Shown here: one piece after another, positions 27,001-35,302 of the stretch
How the letters are laid out: the number at the start of each line of letters is the position of its first letter
Numbering within the stretch: the stretch's first letter is position 1
Assembly: GCF_001294205.1 (NCBI RefSeq)
Contig: NZ_LAQT01000038.1
Location: 1-64,000, forward strand
Direction of reading: 5' to 3'
Source: Amantichitinum ursilacus
GTDB taxonomy: Bacteria; Pseudomonadota; Gammaproteobacteria; Burkholderiales; Chitinibacteraceae
Length of the DNA: 64,000 bases
The notes under the pieces: generated by a model
Told to the model about the DNA's origin: nothing
The model's input: only the letters and a program-made list of their open reading frames with translations
Databases searched by the model: none
Position numbers and translations under genes: made by a program

Positions 27001-27547
27001 AAACGAACTACGCCGCTATTCGCGCTCCATCATTATCAAAGGCGCGCGCTCGCCCGAGCGCTTGCTGGACGAAGTGACGCTGTTCCTGCATCGCGTGGAA
27101 AACACGCTTGCGCCCGAACGCCAGCAAATGCTGAAGGTGGCGCGTAATCGTGAGAAGGCGTTTGAAGGCCGCAAGATCCTGCTGGTGGACGACGATGTGC
27201 GCAATATCTTTGCGCTGACCAGCGCGCTGGAACAAAAAGGCGCCAAGGTCGAAATTGGCCGCAACGGCATCGAAGCGCTGGAAAAACTGGACGCCGATCC
27301 GGATATCGACCTGGTGCTGATGGACATCATGATGCCGCAGATGGATGGTTTTGAAGCCATGCGCCGCATCCGCGAGCAGGCGCGCTTTAGCCGTCTGCCG
27401 ATTATTGCCGTCACGGCCAAGGCAATGCGCGATGATCAAGAGAAGTGTCTGCAGGCAGGCGCCAACGATTATCTGGCCAAGCCCATCGATCTGGACAAGC
27501 TGGTCAGCCTGATCCGGGTGTGGATGCCCAAGATCGGGAGCCTGTGA
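24026..27547 (+). CDS. CHASE3 hybrid histidine kinase with three receivers
   Basis: A membrane kinase of 1173 residues. Two helices (about 20-42 and 189-210) flank a periplasmic CHASE3 sensor (IDAETGLRGYLLTG). Next come a GAF domain (about 250-400), a long Gln/Glu-rich coiled coil (about 400-505), HisKA with NMSHELRTPLN (His near 509), HATPase (to about 735), and three receivers (about 783-895, 905-1030, 1050-1170), with phospho-Asp in LLDMKLP, VVDLTLP and LMDIMMP. The ATG at 24026 is followed at once by the first helix. The stop codon overlaps the CheR start by 1 nt (TGATG). It is the first gene of a kinase-CheR-CheB-kinase unit without chemoreceptors. CHASE3 ligands are generally unknown. 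Confidence 0.93.
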   Translation: MNRSAPAAIPEQTFRAILVRNVSLPLLVAGVMSAIFISLVFYLMNVNRWVDHADQVIGKTNQAVKQLIDAETGLRGYLLTGREVFLDPYNSAATNLPTSISELRDLLAEYPNQVAWLGRGETGYKDWRNYAARMITLKGSADPEAQKQVLGADAEEGKRRMDDMRGFFTQIIQAQEALRAQRNREASDTITWLVIATILVGVVAGALMAFNGRRQLKTLSAVYATTLGQQQLHTEQLERQAWLKTGQGELGQRMLGEQALGTLSDNILNFLVNFLGASVGAIYVTRDNRHFQRMAHYAWSEDAAHARNQFELAQGLSGQAAAENRIMLLTDLPETYIRVASALGQTAPRAVLIMPAQGERKVNTVIELGFASEVPPMLEEFARLASYNIGTAIESAMYRERLQDVLAETQQLNEELQAQQEELKVANEELEEQSRTLKESQVRLESQQAELEQNNEQLGEQTEALLQQKAMVEERNKALREAHLQLEARAEELGRTSRYKSEFLANMSHELRTPLNSALILAKLLSDNPNGNLDAEQVKFAQSIYSAGNDLLTLINDILDLSKVEAGKLELWPQSITPRGALEPLEQLFRPLAASRNIDFEIVLEPSLPPQMYTDPSRLQQILKNLLSNALKFTDKGRVTLTARAAPDGHVAFDVRDTGIGIAEEYLEHIFGAFSQADGATNRKYGGTGLGLSISRDLAHLLGGDITVHSKVGEGSVFTLTVAREISVDDDGLVQTQIPARLPALSVPAPAPIETYTPAAAEEPESPAVQDDRDVLRPDRRTVLIIEDEPEFSQVLAALGHEKGFNCIVAHSAGEGLKLAQRYVPDAVLLDMKLPDHSGLTVLERLKEETSTRHIPVHMVSGVDSSQAALQLGAIGYALKPADREALLDVFRKIETKLSQKIKHVLVVEDDARQRESMTQLIADEDVRITAVALAEEALAQLKETVFDCMVVDLTLPDMAGHELLQRMASDDLCSFPPVIVYTGRELSRAEENELRRYSRSIIIKGARSPERLLDEVTLFLHRVENTLAPERQQMLKVARNREKAFEGRKILLVDDDVRNIFALTSALEQKGAKVEIGRNGIEALEKLDADPDIDLVLMDIMMPQMDGFEAMRRIREQARFSRLPIIAVTAKAMRDDQEKCLQAGANDYLAKPIDLDKLVSLIRVWMPKIGSL

Positions 27548-28368
27548 TGTATCCGGCCGCTGAACTGGATATCGAGCTGAAACTGTTGGTAGACGCCATC
27601 TACCTCAAATACAACTACGACTTCCGCAACTATTCGCCCGCCTCGATGAAGCGGCGCGTGTTGCACGCGCTGACGCAACTGGAAGTGGCGACGGTCTCGC
27701 AGCTGCAAGACCAGATTCTGCACAAGCCCGACCGTTTTCTGGATTTGCTGCAGTACCTGACGATTCCGGTATCCGAGATGTTTCGCGACCCGTCTTACTT
27801 TCGGGCGATCCGCGAGCAGGTGGTGCCGATCTTGCGCACGTGGCCGTCGTTCAAGATCTGGATTGCCGGCTGCAGCACCGGCGAAGAAGTGTATTCGATG
27901 GCGATTTTGCTCAAGGAAGAAAACCTGCTTGAGCGCGCCATCATTTACGCGACGGATATCAATCCGCACAGCCTGGAACGGGCCGAAGCCGGCATCTTTG
28001 CGCTGGACAGCATGAAATTGTTTACCAGCAATTATCAGAAGGCAGGCGGCAAGTCGTCGTTCTCGGATTACTACACCGCCGGTTACGGCTCGGCGCTGTT
28101 CGATAAATCGCTGAAACGCAATATCACGTTTGCCGACCACAGCCTGGCCACCGACAGCGTGTTTTCCGAGATGCACTTTATCTCGTGCCGCAATGTGCTG
28201 ATCTATTTCAACCGGCCGTTGCAGAACCGCGCCTTTGGCCTGTTTCACAACTCGCTGGTGCATCGCGGTTTTATGGGGCTCGGCTCGAAAGAGACCGTGC
28301 AGTTTTCCGATTACGCGCAAAACTTCGAGCCGTTTGAAGCGCGCGAACGTATCTATCGCAAGGTCTGA
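27547..28368 (+). CDS. cheR: CheR-type protein glutamate methyltransferase
   Basis: A 273-residue SAM-dependent methyltransferase. The N-terminal helical part (YSPASMKRRVLH) is followed by the SAM-binding fold with VSEMFRD, IAGCSTGEEVYS and ATDINPHSLERA, then FISCRNVLIYF, all typical of CheR. The start ATG overlaps the upstream kinase stop, so the genes are coupled. There are no chemoreceptor, CheA or CheW genes nearby, so its target is probably not a classical MCP. In such clusters the CHASE3/GAF kinase coiled coil is a possible substrate, but this is inference. It has no TPR extension. Confidence 0.92.
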   Translation: MYPAAELDIELKLLVDAIYLKYNYDFRNYSPASMKRRVLHALTQLEVATVSQLQDQILHKPDRFLDLLQYLTIPVSEMFRDPSYFRAIREQVVPILRTWPSFKIWIAGCSTGEEVYSMAILLKEENLLERAIIYATDINPHSLERAEAGIFALDSMKLFTSNYQKAGGKSSFSDYYTAGYGSALFDKSLKRNITFADHSLATDSVFSEMHFISCRNVLIYFNRPLQNRAFGLFHNSLVHRGFMGLGSKETVQFSDYAQNFEPFEARERIYRKV

Positions 28369-28370
28369 CC

Positions 28371-28991
28371 ATGGCTACGATCCGTTCCGCCCAACCGCAA
28401 ACGCATGCGCTGCCGTTAACGGTGCTGATCGGCGCATCTGCGGGCGGCGTGGAAGCGCTCAACCGCATCCTGCCGCAATTGCCTGCCGACTATCCGGCCG
28501 CGGTGGTGGTGGTTTTGCACCAGCCGTCTGAAGGACCTAGCTTGCTGGTCGAGGTGTTCAGCCCGCGCGTGCGCCTGCTGACCAAAGAAGCCGACGAAAA
28601 AGAACCGTTGGTGGCTGGCGTGATCTACTTTGCCCCGCCCGGCTATCACTTGTTGATCGAAACCGATGGCACGCTGGCGTTGTCTGTGGATGATCCGGTG
28701 CTGTTTTGCCGCCCCGCCATCGATGTGCTGTTTGATTCGGCCGCGCAAGCGCTGGGCAGCAAAGCCATCGGCGTGGTGCTGACCGGCGCCAATGAAGACG
28801 GCGCGGCCGGACTGGCGCGCGTGCAGCAAGCCGGCGGTAGCGCCGTGGTGCAAGACCCGGCCGACGCGCTGGTGGCCACCATGCCCGAAGCGGCCCTGGC
28901 CGCAGTCCCCACCGCTCAAATCTTGACCGCCACCGCCATCGGGCAGTGGCTGGCGACGTTGCAACCAGGAGGCCGTCATGGCGCCCAATGA
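28371..28991 (+). CDS. cheB: CheB-type methylesterase, catalytic domain only
   Basis: A 206-residue methylesterase that would reverse CheR methylation or deamidate Gln. The Ser-His-Asp triad is visible in IGASAGGVEAL, VLHQPSEG and TGANEDGAAG. The usual N-terminal receiver domain is missing, so it is not controlled by its own phosphorylation. Regulation may come through the separate receivers encoded on both sides. It starts 2 nt after cheR and overlaps the next kinase gene by 14 nt, which makes a tightly coupled unit. It ends without the CheB C-terminal tail that binds receptors. Confidence 0.92.
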   Translation: MATIRSAQPQTHALPLTVLIGASAGGVEALNRILPQLPADYPAAVVVVLHQPSEGPSLLVEVFSPRVRLLTKEADEKEPLVAGVIYFAPPGYHLLIETDGTLALSVDDPVLFCRPAIDVLFDSAAQALGSKAIGVVLTGANEDGAAGLARVQQAGGSAVVQDPADALVATMPEAALAAVPTAQILTATAIGQWLATLQPGGRHGAQ

Positions 28992-30210
28992 GCAACCCGC
29001 GTTGCTGGATATTCAGGAACGCACCAATCTGCTGATCGTCGACGATCTGCAAGAGAATCTGATGGCGCTGGAAGCGCTGATCCGGCGCGACGATGTACAG
29101 ATCTTCAGCGCGCGCTCGGGCGAGCAGGCCCTCGAACTGGTGCTGCAGCACGACTTCGCGCTGGCGCTGATTGATGTGCAAATGCCCGGCATGAACGGCT
29201 TTGAACTGGCCGAACTGATGCGCGGCACCGAAAAATCCAAGCACATCCCGATTGTGTTTGTGACCGCCAACGACAAAGGCATGAACTACGCGTTTAAAGG
29301 TTATGAAACCGGCGCGGTCGATTTTCTGCACAAGCCGCTGGATATTCATGCGGTCAAATCCAAGATCAACGTGTTTATCGAATTGCACCAGCAGCGGCTG
29401 GCCATGCGCCGCCAGCTGGAAGCCTTGCAGGCCAGCCGCGCGCAGCAGGAAAAACTGCTGTGCCAGCTGCAAGCGGCCCAGGGCGAACTGCAACAAGCGG
29501 TACGCATCCGCGATGACTTCATGTCGATTGCCTCGCATGAACTGAAAACGCCGCTGACCTCGCTCAAGTTGCAAAACCAGCTGCGCGCACGCCATCTGCG
29601 TCAGGGCAATACCGCCGCGTTTGCCCAAGCCAAGATCGAAAAAATGGTCGAGACCGATGGTCGCATCGTCGAAGGCGTGTTGCGGCTGATTGACGACATG
29701 CTGGATATCTCGCGCATACGCGGCGGCAAGTTGTCGTTCAAGCCCGAGAAGTTTGATCTGGCCGAACACGTGCGCGAAATCGTCGACCGCTTTGACGAAC
29801 AACTGACGCTGGTAAACAAAGGCTACACGCTGGATGCGCCCGAACCGGTGATCGGCGAATGGGACCGCTACCGGCTGGATCAGGTGGTGACCAATCTGAT
29901 TACCAACGCCATCCGTTACGGCGCCAACCGCCCGATTGCCATTACCGTGCGCGCCGACAATGGCAAAGCCTGGTTCAGCGTTAAAGATCACGGCATTGGT
30001 ATTGCCGAAGAAAACCAGCAGCGAATTTTCCAGTTGTTTGAACGCGCGGTGGAATTCAACGAAATGGGCGGTCTGGGGCTTGGCCTGTTTATTGTCGGCC
30101 AGATTGTGGAAGCCCAAGGCGGCCGCATTACCTTGCAAAGCCGCCTGGGCGAAGGCTCCACCTTTACTGTTGAGCTGCCGTTGCGACCCGGTGATCCCGG
30201 CCAGTGTTAA
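28978..30210 (+). CDS. Response regulator-histidine kinase (REC-HK)
   Basis: A soluble 410-residue protein with an N-terminal receiver (about 15-135; LIVDDLQEN, phospho-Asp in LIDVQMPGMNG, Lys in LHKPLD), a coiled coil (about 135-175) and a kinase core: HisKA SIASHELKTPLTSL and HATPase with NLITNAIRYG and GLGLGLF. It is the last gene of the kinase-CheR-CheB-kinase unit and overlaps cheB. Receiver-first kinases typically receive phosphate from a partner and alter their own kinase activity, which suggests a relay from the CHASE3 hybrid kinase. A strong terminator follows at once. No DNA-binding output exists in the whole cluster, so the final target lies elsewhere. Confidence 0.92.
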   Translation: MAPNEQPALLDIQERTNLLIVDDLQENLMALEALIRRDDVQIFSARSGEQALELVLQHDFALALIDVQMPGMNGFELAELMRGTEKSKHIPIVFVTANDKGMNYAFKGYETGAVDFLHKPLDIHAVKSKINVFIELHQQRLAMRRQLEALQASRAQQEKLLCQLQAAQGELQQAVRIRDDFMSIASHELKTPLTSLKLQNQLRARHLRQGNTAAFAQAKIEKMVETDGRIVEGVLRLIDDMLDISRIRGGKLSFKPEKFDLAEHVREIVDRFDEQLTLVNKGYTLDAPEPVIGEWDRYRLDQVVTNLITNAIRYGANRPIAITVRADNGKAWFSVKDHGIGIAEENQQRIFQLFERAVEFNEMGGLGLGLFIVGQIVEAQGGRITLQSRLGEGSTFTVELPLRPGDPGQC

Positions 30211-30212
30211 GC

Positions 30213-30246
30213 AAGCGCCCGCCTGAGATCCATGCGGGCGCTTTTA
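30213..30246 (+). terminator. Terminator of the kinase-CheR-CheB-kinase unit
   Basis: Stem AGCGCCCGC (30214-30222) / GCGGGCGCT (30234-30242) with an 11-nt loop and a following T-run. It starts 3 nt after the stop codon of the last kinase gene. Confidence 0.88.
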
Positions 30247-30280
30247 CAGAATCATCATAAAAACCACGGAACTACCAGCC

Positions 30281-31615
30281 ATGCCGACGTCGACCTTGCA
30301 CCACCCGCTTAAACGACCATTTAACTTGCGTGCGCTGGCGTGCGCACTGGCCTTGATCAGCCTGCCCGCGCTGGCCGAAGTCAACGTATTGCATCCGGCC
30401 AGCAGCGTGCAGCCGGGCGCGCCGCTGACCCTGACCTTGCTGATTGATAACCCGACGCAAGCCAATCTTGCCGTTGCCATCCCGCCGCAAATCCAGGCCA
30501 CCGTCAGCAACGCCGATTTTCCCAATCTGGCGCCGTTTACGCTGACGCGCGTGGGTAACAGCGGCGACAACGTGTCGCTGAAGCCGGGCGAATTCCGCCG
30601 CGTGGCGTATTCCACCGCGCTGCCGACCACCTTGCGCGGCGCGGTGCGCGTGCAGGTGATTGGCTTTGATACCGCGCCGGTGCTGATCGCCATTGACCAG
30701 GGCGACAAGGCCACGCTGAAAGCCAAGGTGGAGGCCGAGAAAGCCGCGCAAGCGGACGCCGCCAATACCAAGGCCACCGACAACCTGGTGCAATACGGCG
30801 CTGCCGCACCCACCACGGCCACGGCCGCCGTCGCCGCCGCGCAAGTGGCCACGCCCGGCGGTCTGGATACCGATACCGCGGCGTTGCTGCGCAGCACCGA
30901 AAGCCGGCTGACCGGCTATGAGCCGATGTACTTTGCGGTGGGCAAAAATGGCGACTGGAATGCCAAGTTCCAGATCAGCTTTAAATACCGGCTGATGCTG
31001 CCGGCCGACCCGGCGTCGCGTTCGTTCCTCGATAACATTTACTTTGCCTATAGCCAGCGCTCGTTCTGGAACCTGTCGGAAAAATCGCATCCGTTTGATG
31101 ACAGCAGCTATATGCCCAGCCTGTTCTACTACGTGCCGGACACCGGCATTCAGTCCAGCTGGTATCGCCGCCTGGGTCTGGAAGCAGGCTTGCGCCACGA
31201 ATCCAACGGCAAGGGTGATCCGGGTTCGCGCAGCTTTAACAGCGTGTACGTGGAGCCCATCCTGCACTTTGGCGATCCGACCAAAAACGAATGGGTGGTG
31301 GCGCCCAAGTTGTACTGGTATCCGATCGATAGCGACAACCCGGATATGCGCAATTACCGCGGGTATGTGGATCTGAACGTGAGCTATGGCAATGCCAACG
31401 GCTGGCAGTTTGCGACTACGCTGCGTAAGGGCACCAAGTCGGATTACGGCAGCGCGGAATTCCAGGCGACTTACCCGGTGGCGCGGATCTGGCGCGGGTT
31501 GGGGGGGTATTTGTTTGCGGATTACTTTACGGGCTATGGCGAGGATCTGGAGGGGTATAACGCGCATACCAATCAGGTTCGGGTTGGGTACAGTATTACG
31601 CGGTGGGCTTGGTAA
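30281..31615 (+). CDS. pldA: Outer membrane phospholipase A with extra N-terminal domain
   Basis: A calcium-dependent phospholipase A1/A2 of the OMPLA family, made as a 444-residue precursor. A signal peptide (to about ALA at residue 33) is followed by an extra domain of about 120 residues (beta-rich, with VQPGAPLTLTLLIDN) and a low-complexity Ala linker. The C-terminal 230 residues are the beta-barrel, with NIYFAYSQRSFWNL and the catalytic His-Ser pair in RHESNG and downstream Asn in FNSVYVEP. The protein ends in Trp, as many outer membrane proteins end in an aromatic residue. E. coli PldA is only about 290 residues, so the N-terminal module is an addition, and similar extended forms are common in betaproteobacteria. 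It is monocistronic. Confidence 0.9.
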   Translation: MPTSTLHHPLKRPFNLRALACALALISLPALAEVNVLHPASSVQPGAPLTLTLLIDNPTQANLAVAIPPQIQATVSNADFPNLAPFTLTRVGNSGDNVSLKPGEFRRVAYSTALPTTLRGAVRVQVIGFDTAPVLIAIDQGDKATLKAKVEAEKAAQADAANTKATDNLVQYGAAAPTTATAAVAAAQVATPGGLDTDTAALLRSTESRLTGYEPMYFAVGKNGDWNAKFQISFKYRLMLPADPASRSFLDNIYFAYSQRSFWNLSEKSHPFDDSSYMPSLFYYVPDTGIQSSWYRRLGLEAGLRHESNGKGDPGSRSFNSVYVEPILHFGDPTKNEWVVAPKLYWYPIDSDNPDMRNYRGYVDLNVSYGNANGWQFATTLRKGTKSDYGSAEFQATYPVARIWRGLGGYLFADYFTGYGEDLEGYNAHTNQVRVGYSITRWAW

Positions 31616-31659
31616 GTAGCCTGCGGCGCGTTTTTGGGGGGTCCTGCTTGGGCGGGGCT

Positions 31660-32396
31660 CACCTTTAACCGCTTGAGCCTGCGGCGCATGTTTTGATGTT
31701 CGGCTGGTGCCGAATAAACCGTTAACCGCTTGTGCCTGCGGCGCATGTTTTGATACCCGGGGGTGCCCGGGAGCACGTTGGTTTTCAGTGAAGACTTATC
31801 GTGCAACTTTGCTTCGCCAAAGAAGAAGTAACCAAAAGAAAGGCGACCCCACTCGCGAATCCTTCGCTCGCCAGGGGCCCCGCAGGTCAAAAGCCGAAAC
31901 GGACCGTCTGTTACTTCCACGCCTCCAGCTGCCGCTCCGCGGACGCGACGCTCAGTCGGAGCCCATAAAGCCGGTCTCCTACCTTCGCGCGCTCAGGAAA
32001 TGGCGTGGCATAGCCACCATCGCTGGCCTCGTTGCTGCGCAACATCGGGTGGGCGTGGATGCGACGGGTGACGGTGAACGTCCGCACCGCTTGCTTAACG
32101 CGCTAATTTCGCATGGCCACGGCTGTCTCGATTTTCAATTGCATTCGCCACTTCCCATAGGGTGGGTCTAGACCCACCACCCAAAGCCGCTGAGAAGAAC
32201 CACCACCATTCGCGGGCTTGCCAAGCTTGCTGCCTCGTTGCTGCGCAACATCGGGTGGGCGTGGATGCGACGGGTGACGGTGAACATCTGCACCGCCTGC
32301 TTAACGCGTTAATTTCGCATGGCCGCCGCTGTCTCGATTTTCAATTTCACTCGCCGCCTCCCATAGGGTGGGTCAAGACCCACCATTCAAAGCCAT
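31660..32396. repeat. Composite dispersed repeat, copy A
   Basis: A non-coding composite of short conserved blocks. These are a CCGCTTGAGCCTGCGGCGCATG-like minisatellite (31668-31750), a block from TTTGCTTCGCCAAAG to CGGACCGTCTG (31808-31910), a block around GCCGCTCCGCGG, and a 163-nt block present twice in tandem (32026-32188 and 32232-32394). The last block ends in the palindrome GGGTGGGTC(A/T)AGACCCACC. The same order recurs at 55921-56448 and, inverted, at 56711-57190. Small reading frames in it (for example one with GDPTRESFARQG) recur only because the DNA recurs. No transposase is present. Confidence 0.88.
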
Positions 32397-32588
32397 CGGG
32401 CAGAACTTCTGCCATTTGCGGGGTTTCCCGCCTGGCTTGGTGTGCGAGCGTTTCGCAAACTTCAAAGTCCCCGCCGCCCTGCCCTGCTCTGCCTACCGGT
32501 CTTAGGCGCATTGATCGCGGCGCACATTTATAACCGGATCGAATGCCCCATGCCGTGGCGACCGGCGTGGCACCCCGCCCCAAACGAC

Positions 32589-32640
32589 AACAGCCCCGAA
32601 ACCGCAGCATTTAATCGCCGCAATTCCGGGGCTGTTTTTT
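32589..32640 (+). terminator. Terminator-like hairpin shared with 12290
   Basis: Stem AACAGCCCCG (32589-32598) / CGGGGCTGTT (32627-32636), then a run of Ts on the plus strand. It lies just past the metQ stop, which is on the minus strand. On that strand the hairpin has only a short T tract, so it may work in both directions but favours plus-strand transcripts. Confidence 0.65.
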
Positions 32641-32674
32641 AGCCAGTGCAGCCGTCAAGCAACGGCATCACGAC

Positions 32675-33448
32675 TTAGAACGCGGGTACAACCGCGCCCT
32701 GGTATTTCTGTTCGATAAACTTCTTCACTTCCGGGGTGGTCAGTGCGGCGGCCAGTTTTTTGATGGCGTCGCTGTCTTTGTTATCCGGGCGTGCCACCAG
32801 GTAGTTCACGTACGGCGATTGCGCGCCTTCGATCACCAGGGCGTCTTTGGTCGGGTTCAGTTTGGCGGCCAGCGCGTAGTTGGTGTTGATCAGCGCCAGA
32901 TCCACTTCGTTCAGCACGCGCGGCAGCGTGGCGGCTTCCAGCGGTTTGAACTGCAGGTGTTTCGGGTTGCCTTCCACGTCTTTCGGGGTGGCCAGGATGT
33001 TGTTGGCGTCTTTCAGCTTGATGATGCCTGCCTTGTCCAGCAGCAGCAGCGCGCGGCCGCCGTTGGTGGCGTCGTTGGGGATGGCGACGGTGGCGCCATC
33101 TTTCAGATCAGCCAGCTTTTTGACTTTGGTGGAATACGCGCCAAACGGCTCCACGTGCACGCCGACCACGGGAACCAGATTGGTGCCCTTGCCTTTGTTG
33201 AACTCAGCCAGGTAAGGCTTGTGCTGGAAGAAGTTGGCGTCGATGCGCTTTTCCGCCACCTGGATGTTGGGTTGCACGTAGTCGCTGAACACTTTTACTT
33301 CGAGGTCCACGCCTTGCTTGGCCAGGGCCGGCTTCACAAATTCGAGGATTTCGGCGTGCGGCACGGCGGTGGCGGCAACGGTCAGTTTTTCGGCAGCGTG
33401 GGCGTTGAGCGCCAACGCGGCGACCAGCAGGGTCAGCACTTTTTTCAT
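32675..33448 (-). CDS. metQ: Methionine ABC transporter, substrate-binding protein
   Basis: The periplasmic binding protein of the MetNIQ importer for L- and D-methionine, 257 residues. The signal peptide is residues 1 to about 18, ending NAHA-A. Family motifs include VAATAVPHAEIL, DYVQPNIQVAEKRIDANFFQH, IPNDATNGGRALLLL and the C-terminal FIEQKYQGAVVPAF. E. coli MetQ is a lipoprotein, but here no lipobox Cys follows the signal, so this form is free in the periplasm. It is the last gene of metN-metI-metQ, 152 nt after metI. Related YaeC-family proteins may bind other amino acids, but the methionine assignment is standard for this gene order. Confidence 0.92.
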   Translation of the reverse strand: MKKVLTLLVAALALNAHAAEKLTVAATAVPHAEILEFVKPALAKQGVDLEVKVFSDYVQPNIQVAEKRIDANFFQHKPYLAEFNKGKGTNLVPVVGVHVEPFGAYSTKVKKLADLKDGATVAIPNDATNGGRALLLLDKAGIIKLKDANNILATPKDVEGNPKHLQFKPLEAATLPRVLNEVDLALINTNYALAAKLNPTKDALVIEGAQSPYVNYLVARPDNKDSDAIKKLAAALTTPEVKKFIEQKYQGAVVPAF

Positions 33449-33600
33449 GATTTACGGTTTCCTTTTTCAGGGTTGGAGCGCACCACTCGGCGAGATTGCC
33501 GGCGGTGCAGTTTTAAACAGGGTGGAGGGCGTCATTCCCGGTTCAACAGTTGAACCAGAGTCGGCGGATACAGGCGCGTGGGCTCATCGTGATTGCGGTC

Positions 33601-34266
33601 TCAGCGGCGCGAAAAATGGCGGACCAGCTTGTCGCCAATCATCTGCAGCAACTGCACCAGCACAATCAGCACCAGCACGGTCACCACCATCACATCGGTC
33701 TGAAAGCGTTGATAGCCGTAGCGGATGGCCAGATCGCCCAAGCCGCCGCCGCCGATCAAGCCCGACATCGCGGTATAAGACACCAGCGTAATGGCGGTGA
33801 TGGTGGCGCCAGCCAGAATGCCGGGGCGCGCCTCGGGTAACAGGGCACCAAATACAATCTGGCGCGTGCTGGCGCCCATGGCCTGGGTGGCTTCGATAAT
33901 GCCGCGGTCCACTTCGCGCAAGGCGGTTTCCACCAGCCGGGCAAAGAACGGCGCAGCGCCGATTACCAGCGGCGGAATCGCGCCCAGCACGCCCAGCGAC
34001 GTGCCCACCAGCCAGGTGGTAAACGGGATCAGCACGATCAGCAAAATCACAAACGGAATCGAACGCAGCACATTGACGATCAACGCGATGACGCGATACG
34101 CCGCCGGTTGGTCCAGCAACTGGCGTGGTCCGGTTAAAAACAGCAGCACGCCCAGCGGCAAGCCCAGGATCAGCGTAAACAGCAGCGAGCCGCCCAGCAT
34201 CAGCAAGGTGTCTTGCGTGGCTTGCCAGATGTCGCTCCAGTCGACGTTAACAAACAGTTCGTTCAT
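33601..34266 (-). CDS. metI: Methionine ABC transporter, permease
   Basis: The inner-membrane permease of MetNIQ, 221 residues with about five to six hydrophobic helices. The ABC-transporter permease EAA loop is visible around [22 protein letters not shown], where it contacts MetN. The first helix follows [21 protein letters not shown]. Its start overlaps the metN stop by 4 nt (ATGA), so translation is coupled. The length matches E. coli MetI (217). The C-terminus ends with charged residues ([10 protein letters not shown]) in the cytoplasm. Confidence 0.95.
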   Translation of the reverse strand: MNELFVNVDWSDIWQATQDTLLMLGGSLLFTLILGLPLGVLLFLTGPRQLLDQPAAYRVIALIVNVLRSIPFVILLIVLIPFTTWLVGTSLGVLGAIPPLVIGAAPFFARLVETALREVDRGIIEATQAMGASTRQIVFGALLPEARPGILAGATITAITLVSYTAMSGLIGGGGLGDLAIRYGYQRFQTDVMVVTVLVLIVLVQLLQMIGDKLVRHFSRR

Positions 34267-35270
34267 GCGCGCAATACCTCAACGGTCAGGCCCGCGGCGG
34301 CAAAGCGTTGCAATGCGGCGTCGGGCTGGCCGTCAGTCAGCGACAGGGTCAGCTGGCCGTACGGCGTGTCTTTGATGCGGTCGATGCGACCGGACAGGAT
34401 GGAGAAATCAACGCCGGTTTCACGCGCCACCTGGCCCAGCACCGGTTGGTAGGTGCTTTCGCCGCGGAAAGTCAGCCGGATAATGCGGCCGGGCACATGT
34501 TCAAACGCGGCGTGTTCTTCTTGCTCGTCCACGTTTTCGGCTTCGCGCACAAAGCGTTGCGTGGTCTGGTGTTGGGGGTGCAAAAAAACGTCCGCCACCG
34601 GGCCGGTTTCCACCACGCGGCCCGCATCCAGCACCGCCACGCGGTCGCCGATGCGGCGGATCACGTCCATCTCGTGCGTAATCACCACGATGGTCAGATT
34701 GAATTCGCGGTTGATCTCGGCCAGCAATTGCAGCACCGATTGCGTGGTTTGTGGGTCGAGCGCGCTGGTCGCCTCGTCGCACAACAAGATGCGCGGGCCG
34801 GTGGCCAGGGCGCGCGCAATGCCGACGCGTTGCTTTTGCCCGCCCGACAATTGCGCCGGATATTTGCGCGCGTGTTCTTCCAGGCCCACGCGGGCAATCA
34901 GTTCGTTTACGCGCTGATGGATTTTTGCGGTGGGCGTGCCCGCCAGGCGCAGCGGAAACGCAATGTTCTCGGCCACGGTCTTGCTCGACAGCAAATTAAA
35001 GTGCTGGAAAATCATGCCGATGCCACGGCGCATTTCGCGCAGGCCGGCGGCATCACGCGCGGTGATGTCTTCGCCGCCGATCAGGATGCGGCCGCGGGTG
35101 GGCTTTTCCAGCAGGTTGATATGGCGCACCAGCGTGGATTTGCCCGCGCCGGAATGGCCGATAATGCCAAAGATCTGGCCGGCCTCGATCTTGAGGTCTA
35201 TGCCGTTAAGGGCGGGAATATCGCGCCCGTCCACCTTGAACGACTTGTGGACATCAATAAATTCAATCAC
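34263..35270 (-). CDS. metN: Methionine ABC transporter, ATP-binding protein
   Basis: The ATPase of the methionine importer, 335 residues (E. coli MetN is 343). Walker A is GHSGAGKST, the signature LSGGQKQR, Walker [14 protein letters not shown], and the switch His is in VITHEMD. The C-terminal NIL domain (about 245-335) binds methionine and inhibits transport when the cell is replete. The start is a GTG at 35270 with AAGG seven bases upstream, which places [12 protein letters not shown] at the N-terminus as in homologues; the longer frame to 35330 enters the leader. It is the first gene of metNIQ. A long, structured untranslated leader precedes it. Confidence 0.95.
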   Translation of the reverse strand: MIEFIDVHKSFKVDGRDIPALNGIDLKIEAGQIFGIIGHSGAGKSTLVRHINLLEKPTRGRILIGGEDITARDAAGLREMRRGIGMIFQHFNLLSSKTVAENIAFPLRLAGTPTAKIHQRVNELIARVGLEEHARKYPAQLSGGQKQRVGIARALATGPRILLCDEATSALDPQTTQSVLQLLAEINREFNLTIVVITHEMDVIRRIGDRVAVLDAGRVVETGPVADVFLHPQHQTTQRFVREAENVDEQEEHAAFEHVPGRIIRLTFRGESTYQPVLGQVARETGVDFSILSGRIDRIKDTPYGQLTLSLTDGQPDAALQRFAAAGLTVEVLRA

Positions 35271-35302
35271 TCGGTAACCTTGTGGGTCTGCTGCAGAGAC
35301 CG

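Noticed and set aside
31707-32533. Small proteins in the composite repeats (frames containing GDPTRESFARQG or GWVKTHHP)
   Set aside because: They appear in several frames and both strands of the repeats, lack ribosome-binding sites, and change reading frame between copies. The conservation is that of the DNA repeat.
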